This document shows, piece by piece, positions 33,659 to 43,113 of a stretch of 46,136 nt of DNA. The stretch is taken from NCBI GenBank assembly GCA_021203005.1, contig JAJQCB010000254.1, forward strand, positions 1 to 46,136, read 5' to 3'. The stretch is from Clostridiales bacterium (GTDB lineage: Bacteria > Bacillota > Clostridia > Lachnospirales > Lachnospiraceae). Position numbers and translations under genes: made by a program. Below the pieces are notes generated by a model that was not told the origin of the DNA, did not search any database, and saw only the letters and a list, made by a program, of their open reading frames with translations. Positions within the stretch are counted from its first letter, which is position 1. Every line of letters begins with the position of its first letter.

Positions 33659-36600
33659 TTATTCTGACCGCAATGCTGTCACCGGATCCATCTTCGATGC
33701 TTTCCTCGAAGGAATCAGGCCGCCGATCAGGGTCAGTACCACGCTCAGGACAACCAGCAAGACACAGTAGAGCGTGGGCAGATATGCTCTGGCATTGTCA
33801 TCCTGGACGAAGTTGTGGACCACCATGTTGATCGGGAACAGCAGCAGGAGTGCGATGCCCACACCGAGCAGGCCGGAGCACAGACCTACGATAAAGGTTT
33901 CCGAGTTGAAGATCGAGGCAATGTTGCGTTTGGACGCGCCGAGGGCTCTTAAAATACCGATCTCTCTGGTGCGTTCGAGTACGGAGATGTAGGTGATGAT
34001 GCCGATCATGATGGAGGATACGATCAGTGAAACCGATACAAACGCGATCAGCACGTAAGATACCAGATTAATGATCGTAGTCACCGTGGACATCATAGTG
34101 CCGACCAGGTCGGTGTAAGTGATCTGTTTTTCTTCTTCGCCGGCATCCTGCTTCTGCGTATTGTAATTATCAATGATAGCGACAACCTCATCTTTGCTCT
34201 CAAAATCTTTCGGATAGATATCGATCTCAGTGGGATTGTTAAAATCCACATAGCCAAGACTTGCCAGATTGTCCTCGTAGCTTGCGCTGGAAGCGGTGCT
34301 CATGGAGGTCATGAGTTCCAGTAATGCGTCCACATCCATGTTGGCAGTGAGGGATTCCATGATGGATTCCACATCGATGCTGTTTAAGGATTCCTCGAGT
34401 TCGTCTGAAATCTCACTCATCATGTCTTCCATGGAGGAGGAGATGGCTGCCGTCAGCTCTGTGGTCATCTCGCTCATCATTGTCGACATTTGGGACGAGA
34501 GGGATTCGCTGAGTGCGGCGGACATGTCTTCCATATAAGACGCCATGTAACTCTGGAGCGCCTCGCCAATGATCTGTTCTAAGGCGTCAGTATCCAGCAT
34601 GCCCATGATGCCGGCGGACAGTGTCTGAGTGGCTTCGTCCGTGGCAAGATATGCCGCGAAGTCGTCGCTGAGGCTCTGGGCGGAAGTCAGATTGTTGGAA
34701 GCGGCATAGGAGGTATAACCCGCGATCAGCTGGTTGGTGATCGATGATAGCTGGTCGGAGCTGACGGTGATGCCGCTCATTGTGCTGGTGAGCCAGGAAG
34801 TTAACGCAGTATTCGGATCATCTGCGCTCATCAATTCCTGTACTAAAGAAGTGACATCCTGATTGGAGATGGCATCGCTGATCGCCTCCTGTATGATCTC
34901 ATTCATAGCGGAAGAGAGGATGGACTGTGCCTCGCTGCTGTTTAAATAAGTGCTGAAATCGTCGGCCAGATCTGTGTAGGAAGCGGCTGCATTCGCTGCT
35001 GCGTAGGACTCATACCCCGCCAACAGGTCGTTGGCCAGTGCCGTCACATCTTCTGATGAGGCGTTGAAAACATCGCTTACACTGACGCCGGCCAACAGAG
35101 AGGAGAGATCCAGATCCGACAGGTCCATATCCATATCCAGATCCGACAGGTCCAGATTCAGGCTGTCGGTGTCAAGGAGGCTGGAGAGATCCATAGAACT
35201 TAAATCTAAGGAAGACGAAAGATCTGTGGATCCGGAAAACGCATCACTCAGCGCATCGGTATCAAAGAGATCGGCCAGAGCATCATCATCTACGGAAAAA
35301 ATGGATTCCAGATCGAAGTCTGCGTCTTCTCCGAATGCTTCCCCGGTAAACACATTGATGTCGGGGTTGGCGAGCTGGTCTTTTACAATCTCACTGTCGG
35401 CTGCCAGCTCCGCGACATATTCTATCAGTTCGGGTGTATAATTGATTCCCTCAGACAGCGCCGCCGCAGTCGCGTCTTCCAATGGCTGAACAACGCCGAC
35501 AATGGTAATGTCCTCGCCGTTTTCGACCAGCTGGCGCATGTAGTCTTCATTATCTGTTTTGTCCGTCCAGACTTCGTATTCGCTGTCATATTCGTAATAA
35601 TCTGCCGCGCTGACCAGTTTGTAGGACATGCCCAGAACATCCTCGTAGTCATAGACGTCCAGGTATTCTACCGCATCAATGCTTTCGCCATTTGAGGCTT
35701 CCTTGATCAGTTGTTCATATTCATCATAATCCCGCAGGCCGAGCGTATACACCATATAATCACTGACGCTGCCGTCAGAAGAAAGAACCAGAACACATTC
35801 GTCATAGCTCTCCGGCCAGCGCCCTGCCTTGATCTCATAGGAGTCTATATAGAGATCCTCGTCCGACGGCATCTCGTAAAAGACGTTGATGCTCATATAG
35901 GAGGACATCATGCTCATAAGAGAGGTGCTTAAGCCCATGCCGCTGGTCAGAGTAGACTCCGGGTTGACCTGATAAATGGTATCATCCTCTTCCAGATAAA
36001 TCTGCGGTTCCGCATCGTAGATATATTCGATGGCTTTGGAGTATTCATATATATCGCTCTCCCCGCTCTCTATATACTCCTTAAATGACACAAGATCGTT
36101 GGAATCCATCATGGAAAATACAGAGGAAATCATCTCGACCACGGAGATGCCCTCCTCCTCATCCGTGTCTGGAAGCGTGGAAGCTGTGAGGGAAGAAAAC
36201 ATGGAAGTGATGTCAATGCCGGAACTGGTCACCTGAATGGGATATTCCGACATGGTCTCTTCCTCCAGCGTATTAATATAATCGTTGACGCCTGCGGAAA
36301 CCGACAGGACCAGTCCGATGCCGATGATGCCGATGGAACCGGCAAATGCTGTGAGGAATGTCCGTCCTCTCTTGGTTCCGAGGTTGTTAAAAGAAAGACC
36401 CAGGGCTGTCAGGCGGGACATGGAAGAATGTCCCATATTTTGATGTGTAGGCGGCGCAAGAACCGTATCATCTACTACGAAAGGATCGGTATCGCTGATG
36501 ATATGGCCGTCTGTCAGACGGACGATTCGTGTAGCGTACTCTTCGGCCAGTTCCGGGTTATGCGTTACCATGATAACCATGCGGTTCTTAGCGACTTCCT

Positions 36601-37153
36601 TTAAGAGTTCCATAACCTGGACGCTGGTTTCCGAGTCCAGGGCTCCGGTCGGCTCGTCTGCCAGCAGGATGTCCGGGTTATTGATCAGGGCCCGGGCGAT
36701 GGCGACGCGCTGCATCTGCCCGCCGGACATCTGGTTCGGGCGCTTGTGGAGCTGGTCGCCGAGTCCGACTTCCTCCAGAGCTTTTTTGGCGCGCTCCCGC
36801 CGCTCCGCCTTGGAGATACCGGAAATCGTCAGCGCCAGTTCCACGTTGGAGAGGACGGTCTGATGCGGAATCAGGTTGTAGCTCTGAAAGACAAAGCCGA
36901 TGGTGTGGTTGCGGTAGGAATCCCAGTCCCGGTCGGAATATTTTTTGGTAGAGATTCCGTTGATGATCAGGTCGCCGTCGTCGTAGCGGTCCAGGCCGCC
37001 GATGATATTGAGCAGAGTGGTTTTACCGGAGCCGGATGGACCCAGGATAGCCACAAATTCGTTGTCGCGGAAATTCAGGCTGACATCGTCTAATGCGGTC
37101 TGTACCAGGTCGCCGGTGACGTATTCCTTTGAGATGTTCTTTAATTGCAGCAT
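33659..37153 (-). CDS. very large MacB-like ABC ATPase-permease with a giant extracellular domain
   Basis: A 1164-residue fusion. The N-terminal ATPase has Walker [10 protein letters not shown] at about residues 38-46, signature MSGGQMQR at 142-149 and Walker B DILLADEP at 161-168. A first membrane helix near residues 260-290 leads into an extracellular region of roughly 690 residues. Three FtsX-type helices then end in [17 protein letters not shown]. MacB proteins are usually about 650 residues. The extra part is acidic, Ser/Asp/Leu-rich and repetitive ([31 protein letters not shown]), with long amphipathic helices likely to form coiled coils. The start follows aaggagt. A MarR gene lies just upstream. 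Such exporters act in peptide or antimicrobial efflux or envelope work; no substrate can be named. Confidence 0.85.
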   Translation of the reverse strand: MLQLKNISKEYVTGDLVQTALDDVSLNFRDNEFVAILGPSGSGKTTLLNIIGGLDRYDDGDLIINGISTKKYSDRDWDSYRNHTIGFVFQSYNLIPHQTVLSNVELALTISGISKAERRERAKKALEEVGLGDQLHKRPNQMSGGQMQRVAIARALINNPDILLADEPTGALDSETSVQVMELLKEVAKNRMVIMVTHNPELAEEYATRIVRLTDGHIISDTDPFVVDDTVLAPPTHQNMGHSSMSRLTALGLSFNNLGTKRGRTFLTAFAGSIGIIGIGLVLSVSAGVNDYINTLEEETMSEYPIQVTSSGIDITSMFSSLTASTLPDTDEEEGISVVEMISSVFSMMDSNDLVSFKEYIESGESDIYEYSKAIEYIYDAEPQIYLEEDDTIYQVNPESTLTSGMGLSTSLMSMMSSYMSINVFYEMPSDEDLYIDSYEIKAGRWPESYDECVLVLSSDGSVSDYMVYTLGLRDYDEYEQLIKEASNGESIDAVEYLDVYDYEDVLGMSYKLVSAADYYEYDSEYEVWTDKTDNEDYMRQLVENGEDITIVGVVQPLEDATAAALSEGINYTPELIEYVAELAADSEIVKDQLANPDINVFTGEAFGEDADFDLESIFSVDDDALADLFDTDALSDAFSGSTDLSSSLDLSSMDLSSLLDTDSLNLDLSDLDMDMDLSDLDLSSLLAGVSVSDVFNASSEDVTALANDLLAGYESYAAANAAASYTDLADDFSTYLNSSEAQSILSSAMNEIIQEAISDAISNQDVTSLVQELMSADDPNTALTSWLTSTMSGITVSSDQLSSITNQLIAGYTSYAASNNLTSAQSLSDDFAAYLATDEATQTLSAGIMGMLDTDALEQIIGEALQSYMASYMEDMSAALSESLSSQMSTMMSEMTTELTAAISSSMEDMMSEISDELEESLNSIDVESIMESLTANMDVDALLELMTSMSTASSASYEDNLASLGYVDFNNPTEIDIYPKDFESKDEVVAIIDNYNTQKQDAGEEEKQITYTDLVGTMMSTVTTIINLVSYVLIAFVSVSLIVSSIMIGIITYISVLERTREIGILRALGASKRNIASIFNSETFIVGLCSGLLGVGIALLLLFPINMVVHNFVQDDNARAYLPTLYCVLLVVLSVVLTLIGGLIPSRKASKMDPVTALRSE

Positions 37154-37193
37154 AGGTACTCCTTTTTTATTGCTTTTATAAACTGCGTTGCTT

Positions 37194-37649
37194 TCAGATA
37201 AGCCGTGCGGCTGGTTCATTTGTTATCTCATCGATGTTTTTACAGATGGTAACCATTACCCTGTCAAATACCTCCCGGTCTTCCGGGGAAACATCTTTAA
37301 AAATCCGGGTTCCGAGTGTATCCCAGATTTTCTGGTGCGCGTCGGTGATGTCATGCGTTTTATCCGTGACATTATAATGCATGTACCGACGGTCTTTTTC
37401 ATCAGCAGTTACCGTCAGGTAGCCTTTTTCACAAAGCCCTTTCACAATCTGGGAAACGTATCCTTTGTTGATATGCAGGCTTTTTTGAATGTCGCTGGCA
37501 GTGTTTTCTTCCGGATTATTCTTCAGGTAGAATAGCACTTCAATATCCGCCATGCGCAGATGGTATTTTTTGCAAAGGGAATCCATTTGCTGGCCAAGCA
37601 GATATTTGATCTGTCCGCCGCGGAGCAGAGCAATTTCGTTCTTTGTCAT
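37194..37649 (-). CDS. MarR-family regulator of the large ABC gene
   Basis: A 151-residue winged-helix regulator. The DNA-binding region includes ASDIQKSLHINKGYVSQIVK and the wing YLTVTADEKDRRYMHYNVT. The start is the minus-strand ATG ending at 37649, preceded by aaaggagg; an in-frame extension to 37676 is rejected. It is 40 bases upstream of the ABC gene in the same direction, so the two form an operon. A perfect palindrome at 37709-37732 overlaps its likely promoter, the typical arrangement for MarR autorepression relieved by a toxic ligand. Confidence 0.88.
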   Translation of the reverse strand: MTKNEIALLRGGQIKYLLGQQMDSLCKKYHLRMADIEVLFYLKNNPEENTASDIQKSLHINKGYVSQIVKGLCEKGYLTVTADEKDRRYMHYNVTDKTHDITDAHQKIWDTLGTRIFKDVSPEDREVFDRVMVTICKNIDEITNEPAARLI

Positions 37650-37708
37650 GGCTGCCTCCTTTCCTTTTGCCACCATACTTATAATAATACAGGGGACAAA
37701 GGTTGTTG

Positions 37709-37732
37709 TAATAGTTTAATATTAAACTATTA
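37709..37732. promoter_or_regulatory. 24-base perfect palindromic operator
   Basis: The two 12-base halves centred between 37720 and 37721 are exact reverse complements (TAATAGTTTAAT and ATTAAACTATTA). A minus-strand ATTACA/TATTAT promoter pair overlaps its edge at the -35 end, about 60 bases before the MarR start. It is the likely binding site of that regulator. Confidence 0.75.
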
Positions 37733-37806
37733 TAATGGAAAGAGATGAAAAGTCAAGTTTGGAAGAGGGTTCTGAATATTAAATGTATATAAAAAGAATA
37801 AAGAAT

Positions 37807-39180
37807 TTATGGAGTCGTTTTTTTCTTTTTTCCGGGAAAACAGACGGTAAATGACACCTGCCCATCCGCACAGGTTACCCGGATTTCGCCCCGGTGTTCT
37901 GCTGCTATATTTTTGGCGATGGTTAAACCAAGCCCGTAATGTCCTGTGTCGTTGCGGGTTGCGTCGCCTCTGTAAAAGCGGGAAAAAATTTCCGCCCTGT
38001 CCTGTTCAGGGATAAAGCCGGGGTTTGAGATTGTCAGAACGGTATCCGTCTTGTCCCGGTGAAGCATGACTGTTATATTCCCTGTTCCTGAGCTGTGAGA
38101 GAGGGCATTATCCATCAGAATGGATACCAGCTTGTTTAATTGGGAAGCGTTTCCGCGGATGGTAATATCGTCGGCAATCCGGCAATCCATCTCTCTTCCC
38201 GCGTCAAAGGCGATGCTCTCAAATGGGAGCACACCGCCCAGAACCAGGCGGCTGAAATTCAGTTCTTCCATCGGGGGCGTCTCGCGTTCTGTCCGCAGCA
38301 GCAGAAGAAGTTCGCTGACCAGGCCGGCCATCCGGCTGCTCTCGAAGCGGATATTGTCCAGCCATTTGTTGGAGCCGATTTCCCGTGCCAGCAGTTCCGC
38401 ATTGGCTTCGACTACGGAAACCGGTGTTTTCAGTTCATGCCCGGCGTCAGAGATAAACTGCCGCTGGCGGCGGTCGCTGTCCTCCAGCGGACGGATGATC
38501 CAGCGGGACAGGGCGATGGCGCACGCAAAGAGAATCGCCACCATGATTGCTCCGAGGAGAAGTGTGTTGCGAAAGAGTGTGGTAAAACTATCTGAAATCA
38601 ATGTATTGTCCATAAGCACGACCAGCGTGTAGGATTCCTCTGTATCAATACAATAGATAAAGTTGCCGTAGGTTCCCTCATCCTGCCCGGTATCGAGCAG
38701 TTCATTTGCTGTTTCCGAGAGTTGTTCTTCTGTATACAGGGTGCCGCTGCCGGTATCGACACTGAAAATCTGCCCGTCTTCATCAAATGCCACGGAATAA
38801 AACGAAGAAAGCAGATACCGTGCAGCATCGTGATCCGGGAAGTTATCCTGATCTGGCAGAGTGTTCTCCGTGGGTAGATTGTCCGGCTCTTCCGGACCGT
38901 CATCTGCGGGAGCCTCGTCCTGATCCGGCAGGGGGTTCTCCGCGGGTAAATTTTCCTGCCCGGATTCTGAATCCCGGATCTCGCTGGGGTTTCCGTTTTC
39001 CCGGTACTGATCCACATAACTTTCCAGCATATCCTGGTTTTCCCGGTACAGCTCCCGGTAGCTCAGAGTAAAGATCGTTGCCAGCGTCGCGATAAACAAA
39101 AGAAGAAATACCATCATGATTACGGCGATAATCTGCCGTCGGGAGTGTTGAAATACGCTGTTTTTCTGTCTGTTATTCAT
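37807..39180 (-). CDS. sensor histidine kinase
   Basis: A 457-residue membrane kinase. TM1 is at about residues 17-40, an extracellular sensor runs to about residue 205, and TM2 is at about 205-227. Phospho-acceptor His248 lies in DAGHELKTP, followed by the N box (LMDNALSHS) and G box (GHYGLGLTIAKN). The sensor domain contains a two-copy acidic, Pro-rich repeat (NLPAENPLPDQD, then NLPTENTLPDQD) that looks like an internal duplication. The start overlaps the response regulator stop by eight bases, so the pair is translationally coupled. The signal is unknown. Confidence 0.9.
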   Translation of the reverse strand: MNNRQKNSVFQHSRRQIIAVIMMVFLLLFIATLATIFTLSYRELYRENQDMLESYVDQYRENGNPSEIRDSESGQENLPAENPLPDQDEAPADDGPEEPDNLPTENTLPDQDNFPDHDAARYLLSSFYSVAFDEDGQIFSVDTGSGTLYTEEQLSETANELLDTGQDEGTYGNFIYCIDTEESYTLVVLMDNTLISDSFTTLFRNTLLLGAIMVAILFACAIALSRWIIRPLEDSDRRQRQFISDAGHELKTPVSVVEANAELLAREIGSNKWLDNIRFESSRMAGLVSELLLLLRTERETPPMEELNFSRLVLGGVLPFESIAFDAGREMDCRIADDITIRGNASQLNKLVSILMDNALSHSSGTGNITVMLHRDKTDTVLTISNPGFIPEQDRAEIFSRFYRGDATRNDTGHYGLGLTIAKNIAAEHRGEIRVTCADGQVSFTVCFPGKKKKTTP

Positions 39181-39856
39181 GGCTCCACCTCAATTTGTAT
39201 CCGGCACCGCGGACTGCCTTGATTTCCACACGGGATCCGACGAAAGCAATTTTTTTCCGGGTGAACGAGACGTAGACCTCTACTTTATTATATTCGGCTT
39301 CGTTTTCATAGCCCCATATTTTCATAGCCAGCTGTTCCTTGGATAAAATCCGGTTCTGGTTTGAGATCAGGTATTCTAACACATGACACTCTTTTTCACT
39401 CAGATGGACACTTTGCCCGGTGGGGATGCAGTGCAAGGTAAGAGTCCCGGTGTCCAGCGCCAGATCGCCGGCTTGCAATTTGTCATCTACAAGAGGCAGA
39501 CTCCGGCGGCAGAGGGCGCGCACGCGGGCCAGAAGTTCCCGGGGCTGGAAGGGTTTTGTCAGATAATCATCAGCTCCGGCATCCAGGCCCAGTACCTTGT
39601 CGTCCAGTTCGCTTTTTGCGGTGAGCATCAGAATCGGTGTGCGGATGCCGGCTTTTCTGCTCTGCGCCGCGACTGCCACCCCGGACAGACCGGGCAGCAT
39701 GACATCCAGGATAACGCCATCGTACTGGCCGCTGCAGATTGCCGTAAGGCCGTCGTCGCCGCGGAAAAAGCAGTCTACATCGTATCCCTCCTGTCGCAGC
39801 AGCTCTCTGAGTGCGTCCGCCATCCGGGGTTCATCTTCTATTAAAAGCAGTTTCAT
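39173..39856 (-). CDS. OmpR-family response regulator
   Basis: A 227-residue regulator. The receiver domain has an acidic pocket (IEDEP), phospho-acceptor Asp51 (ILDVMLPG) and Lys101 (LTKPF). The C-terminal winged helix includes LSKEQLAMKIWGYENEAEYN and ends in VRGAGYKLRW. The start follows aaggagac. It is transcribed away from the lipoprotein gene at 39983 with a 126-base gap containing a 9-base inverted repeat, making that gene the obvious target. Confidence 0.9.
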   Translation of the reverse strand: MKLLLIEDEPRMADALRELLRQEGYDVDCFFRGDDGLTAICSGQYDGVILDVMLPGLSGVAVAAQSRKAGIRTPILMLTAKSELDDKVLGLDAGADDYLTKPFQPRELLARVRALCRRSLPLVDDKLQAGDLALDTGTLTLHCIPTGQSVHLSEKECHVLEYLISNQNRILSKEQLAMKIWGYENEAEYNKVEVYVSFTRKKIAFVGSRVEIKAVRGAGYKLRWSHE

Positions 39857-39895
39857 GGATGTTGTCTCCTTTTTAAGGGTATGATAACACAGAAA

Positions 39896-39944
39896 CCTTG
39901 AAAATAGATGGAAAGCTTCAATCTTTTTTCAAGGAATGTATGAT
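39896..39944 (+). promoter_or_regulatory. inverted repeat and -10 box upstream of the lipoprotein gene
   Basis: CCTTGAAAA 39896-39904 and TTTTCAAGG 39926-39934 are exact reverse complements spaced by 21 bases. TATGAT at 39939-39944 is a candidate -10 box for the gene at 39983, with only a weak -35. The repeat would place a regulator, such as the neighbouring response regulator, over the -35 region. Confidence 0.45.
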
Positions 39945-39982
39945 ACTATCAACATCAAAAATAAGCAAGGAGGATTTTCCTT

Positions 39983-42484
39983 ATGAGAAACAGGAAAAAA
40001 TTCATAGCATGTACTTGTGTACTGGCCATGATGGTGAGCCTGGCAGCCTGCGGCAGCGCATCCTCGGATACGGAAACCTCGGTGTCTGCGGATGAATCGG
40101 CATCCTCGGAAACCCAGGCGACGGCATCTGACAAAGAGTATATCGAATCTGCCCTGAATCTGGCTAACAATACGGACTATACCTGGAGTTATGATTCCGG
40201 ATCAGACGCCTGGGTGATGTCCATCGTATCTGCGGTAGCCTACCCGGAGATCGAGGATGAGGAGGGCGTCTCTGTCTGCGTCCCCGGCGGCTATATTACC
40301 GGCATTGATACCGATGGAGACGGCGAGGCGGATGTGACGGCGGACAGCTATTCTGACGCTGTAAACGGCGCTCTGGTCATTGATTATGATGCACAGATTA
40401 CCAGCACCAACGGACAGGTGTACACGGCGGATTCTGCGCCGGTGATCCTGAATACCGGTGCGGCGGGTTACTCATCGTCCACCAACACACAGGCAGCCAC
40501 GACCTATGCGTCTGAAGGTTATATCAATGTGGCCTGCGGCAACCGCGGAAAGCAGGATACCGCCACGGATGAAGATGGGAATACGTATTACACCGGTGAC
40601 GCGCCCTCCTGTCTCTCTGACCAGAAGGCTGCCACCCGTTTTGTAAAATATAATATTCTGCTGGGCAACCTCCCGGGCAGCGTGGATTACTTCGTATCCA
40701 CCGGAGGCTCCGGCGGCGGAGCGCATGCAACGATGTTTGCAGCTACTTCAAATAATTCGGATTTCTATCCTTATCAGGCGGAAGTGGGAGCAGTTGGCTG
40801 TTACCTGAATGAGGACGGCAGTTATTCCACAACGGTGACTATTGACGGTGAGGAGGTTTCTCTGTCCGACGGAGCCTGGGGCTGCATTGCGTACAGTGCA
40901 ATCACTTCTCTTTACGAGGCGGATATGGCGCTGGCATTTGAGTATTATCTGGATACGGACTATGAATTTGGTTCTGACTTCCAGGCTCAGCTGGCCGGGT
41001 ACCTCTCGGAAGAATACATGGAATATATCAATGAACAGAATCTGACCGTGGAGGAGGCAGAGGTGGGCTTCGACCTGGACGGAGATGGCGAATTGAGCAG
41101 CAGCATCGCCCTGACCATTGAGTATGATGAGGATTTGTATGCCGATACCAACGGATACGGAGGCACTTACCTGGATCTGTATCTGGCGGAGTTTGTCTCC
41201 AATCTCCAGTGGTATCTGGATAATCTGGATTATGCGGATGGGTGGACCTGGTTTGATGCGGACGGAAACGCATTGTCTGACGAGGAAGTAGCTGCGATGA
41301 GCAGTGAGGACAAAGCGGCTGCTTTCCTGGAAGGTCGTTATACAAAAGGAAGTACCGGCGGGGCGACCGGAGATCTGCCCAGCGGGATGAATGGTGCGGC
41401 TGACTTTTCGGATGAAGACGGGGAAGTTGCCGGCGGCGGAATGCCAGGCGATTCTGAAGGTCTTGCCGACGGCGAGATGCCGGACGATATCGACACAGAC
41501 AGTCTGCCGGATATGGATGATGACAGCCAGTCGGGCGGCATGAGAGGCGGCGGTGCTGCGGATGGCGGGATGCCAGACGATATCGACACGGACAGCCTTG
41601 CGGATGGCGAGATGCCGGACGATATCGACACGGATAGCCTGCCGGATGGCGATGCTCCTGCTGATATGGGAAGTGTCTCTGATGCTGAGAGTGAAAGCGG
41701 CAGCACATCGGAGGATGCGGCAGATGCTTCTTCGGAAAATGAAAATGTAGACAGCAGCGGCGACACCATGGATGTGGGTACTCCCGATGCGGGGACGACC
41801 CAGGCTGCCGGCAGTTCCACGGATTCCGCCAATTACTCCACTTACGAGGAGATGGTGGAAGCCTATGCCTCTGACATCGCTGAAATCGAAGAGGGAGATG
41901 AGTACGGCAACAATATTGTTTCTCTCTACAATCCTCTGAACTATATCGGCGATGGGGAAACGGAGGACGCTGCCTGGACCCGCATTGTCATGGGTGCTTC
42001 CGAGGGCGACATGTCCATGTTTGCTTCTCTGAATCTGCAGATCGCCTGGCTGAACGCCGGAACAGACTGTGAGATTGAGTGGCAGTGGGATGGCGGTCAT
42101 GTACTCTCAGAGGTATTGAGCAGTTCCTTTGCACTGTATGTTGACCAGATGTATGCGGAGTACGCTGATGGCGTGGAGGTGGAAACCCCTGAGGCAGAGA
42201 CGCAGACCGCGAATGGGACGTCTACCGAGGCTTCGGGCACCGACCTGAGCAGCTGGGTGGACTATTCGGATATTACCAGCGTATCTTTCCCCCTGGCGGA
42301 CGCGGTTTCTTACCGGACAGCGGGAGCCAGCAAAGCGATGCCCGGTTTTGATGTGATTGATTACGGTCAGGAAGATTATGTGTTCGGGAGCGATTCACAG
42401 GATGCCCGGCATTGGAATACGTTCCTGCTGGAAATCTTTGAGGAACATGCGGATACCTTGTCAGAGTTGTTTAATGAAGGATAA
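39983..42484 (+). CDS. large tannase-like alpha/beta-hydrolase lipoprotein
   Basis: An 833-residue surface lipoprotein. The signal peptide ends in a lipobox, SLAAC, with Cys23. The block INVACGNRGKQ, then RFVKYNILLGNLPG, then a nucleophile motif with Ser243 (STGGSGGGAH) recalls bacterial subtype B tannase and related esterases. A possible catalytic histidine lies near the C-terminus in DARHWNTF. It carries Asp-rich calcium-loop-like segments (DTDGDGEADV at about 109-118 and DLDGDGELS). Residues about 460-620 form a low-complexity insert with several copies of MPDDIDTDSL. The start follows caaggagg. It may release acyl groups from plant polyphenols or polysaccharides. The substrate is not established, and the atypical GGSGG motif lowers certainty. 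Confidence 0.65.
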   Translation: MRNRKKFIACTCVLAMMVSLAACGSASSDTETSVSADESASSETQATASDKEYIESALNLANNTDYTWSYDSGSDAWVMSIVSAVAYPEIEDEEGVSVCVPGGYITGIDTDGDGEADVTADSYSDAVNGALVIDYDAQITSTNGQVYTADSAPVILNTGAAGYSSSTNTQAATTYASEGYINVACGNRGKQDTATDEDGNTYYTGDAPSCLSDQKAATRFVKYNILLGNLPGSVDYFVSTGGSGGGAHATMFAATSNNSDFYPYQAEVGAVGCYLNEDGSYSTTVTIDGEEVSLSDGAWGCIAYSAITSLYEADMALAFEYYLDTDYEFGSDFQAQLAGYLSEEYMEYINEQNLTVEEAEVGFDLDGDGELSSSIALTIEYDEDLYADTNGYGGTYLDLYLAEFVSNLQWYLDNLDYADGWTWFDADGNALSDEEVAAMSSEDKAAAFLEGRYTKGSTGGATGDLPSGMNGAADFSDEDGEVAGGGMPGDSEGLADGEMPDDIDTDSLPDMDDDSQSGGMRGGGAADGGMPDDIDTDSLADGEMPDDIDTDSLPDGDAPADMGSVSDAESESGSTSEDAADASSENENVDSSGDTMDVGTPDAGTTQAAGSSTDSANYSTYEEMVEAYASDIAEIEEGDEYGNNIVSLYNPLNYIGDGETEDAAWTRIVMGASEGDMSMFASLNLQIAWLNAGTDCEIEWQWDGGHVLSEVLSSSFALYVDQMYAEYADGVEVETPEAETQTANGTSTEASGTDLSSWVDYSDITSVSFPLADAVSYRTAGASKAMPGFDVIDYGQEDYVFGSDSQDARHWNTFLLEIFEEHADTLSELFNEG

Positions 42485-42496
42485 ACAAAAGATTAT

Positions 42497-42526
42497 AAAA
42501 ACAGCAGCGGTTTCGCTGCTGTTTTT
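42497..42526 (+). terminator. terminator after the lipoprotein gene
   Basis: A perfect 13-pair stem, 42497-42509 with 42514-42526, has a four-base loop and its right arm ends in five Ts. Confidence 0.9.
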
Positions 42527-42788
42527 ACATAGGGAGATTTGAGTTATGAAAATGTACATCCTTTGAATGCTATGCACTCAACAGGAAGTGTCAAAAAAGG
42601 TATATTGCTTTTTACGTACTTTATCTTACAGGAGAAATATGAGCAAATTATGACAAAACCATAAAAGATAGAAAAATCAAATCTAAAAAGAAAATAGTAT
42701 AGTTATAAATAAAATCTAAACACTGCAGCACAGAGATTTTGGAGAAATGTACAAAAAACAGGAGAGAGATAAAAGAAGTTTGTGCACA
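42527..42788. other. AT-rich non-coding stretch
   Basis: These 262 bases are much richer in A and T than the surroundings and contain no convincing reading frame, repeat or RNA signature. Short ATG frames close after a few codons. It may supply upstream promoter elements to the candidate RNA that follows. Confidence 0.5.
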
Positions 42789-42920
42789 CTTACATGGAAA
42801 ACTTTGTTAATATAATAACGTAAAAACCCCCAATACATTACATCTTTTTGCTACCCCATAGCAAAAATACCTTCTCTTTAGAAAAGAACAGCCTGGTACC
42901 CCCATCGGCTGTTTTTTTCG
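42789..42920 (+). ncRNA. candidate C-rich small RNA of about 100 nucleotides
   Basis: A promoter-like CTTACA 42789-42794 and perfect TATAAT 42811-42816 (16-base spacer) predict a start near 42823. The transcript would have a single-stranded ACCCCCA near its 5' end and a perfect 9-pair hairpin 42845-42867 with loop CCCCA. It would end with a terminator stem 42887-42893/42907-42913 whose loop holds ACCCCCA, followed by seven Ts. No reading frame fits. Exposed C runs in loops are the mark of Gram-positive small RNAs that pair with Shine-Dalgarno sequences. Family identity is unknown. Confidence 0.5.
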
Positions 42921-43002
42921 TTTCATAGGAAAGACCTTTTTAGCAGATGCTTTTTCGATTTTCCGGCTTTTGCGCAAAGTATCCTGCACGGCACTTTATT
43001 TA

Positions 43003-43031
43003 TTGCAATTTTTGCGGGAATCATATATAGT
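43003..43031 (+). promoter_or_regulatory. promoter for trkA-trkH
   Basis: TTGCAA 43003-43008 and TATAGT 43026-43031 are 17 bases apart, giving a leader of about 75 bases before ATG 43114. Confidence 0.65.
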
Positions 43032-43113
43032 ATATCCGAATGGAACTGGATTCCGATAAACGGTACTTTCCATGCGGGCAGAAGGCTTCGCATTGACAGA
43101 ATGGAGAGAAACT

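Noticed and set aside
40748-42100. 450-codon minus-strand frame opposite the lipoprotein gene
   Set aside because: It mirrors the repetitive, Asp-rich coding sequence of the lipoprotein, with no start signal or recognisable motif.
42485-43113. c-di-AMP (ydaO) riboswitch controlling trkA
   Set aside because: The gap lies before a potassium operon, but the conserved ydaO sequence blocks are not present; the hairpins fit a separate small RNA with its own terminator.
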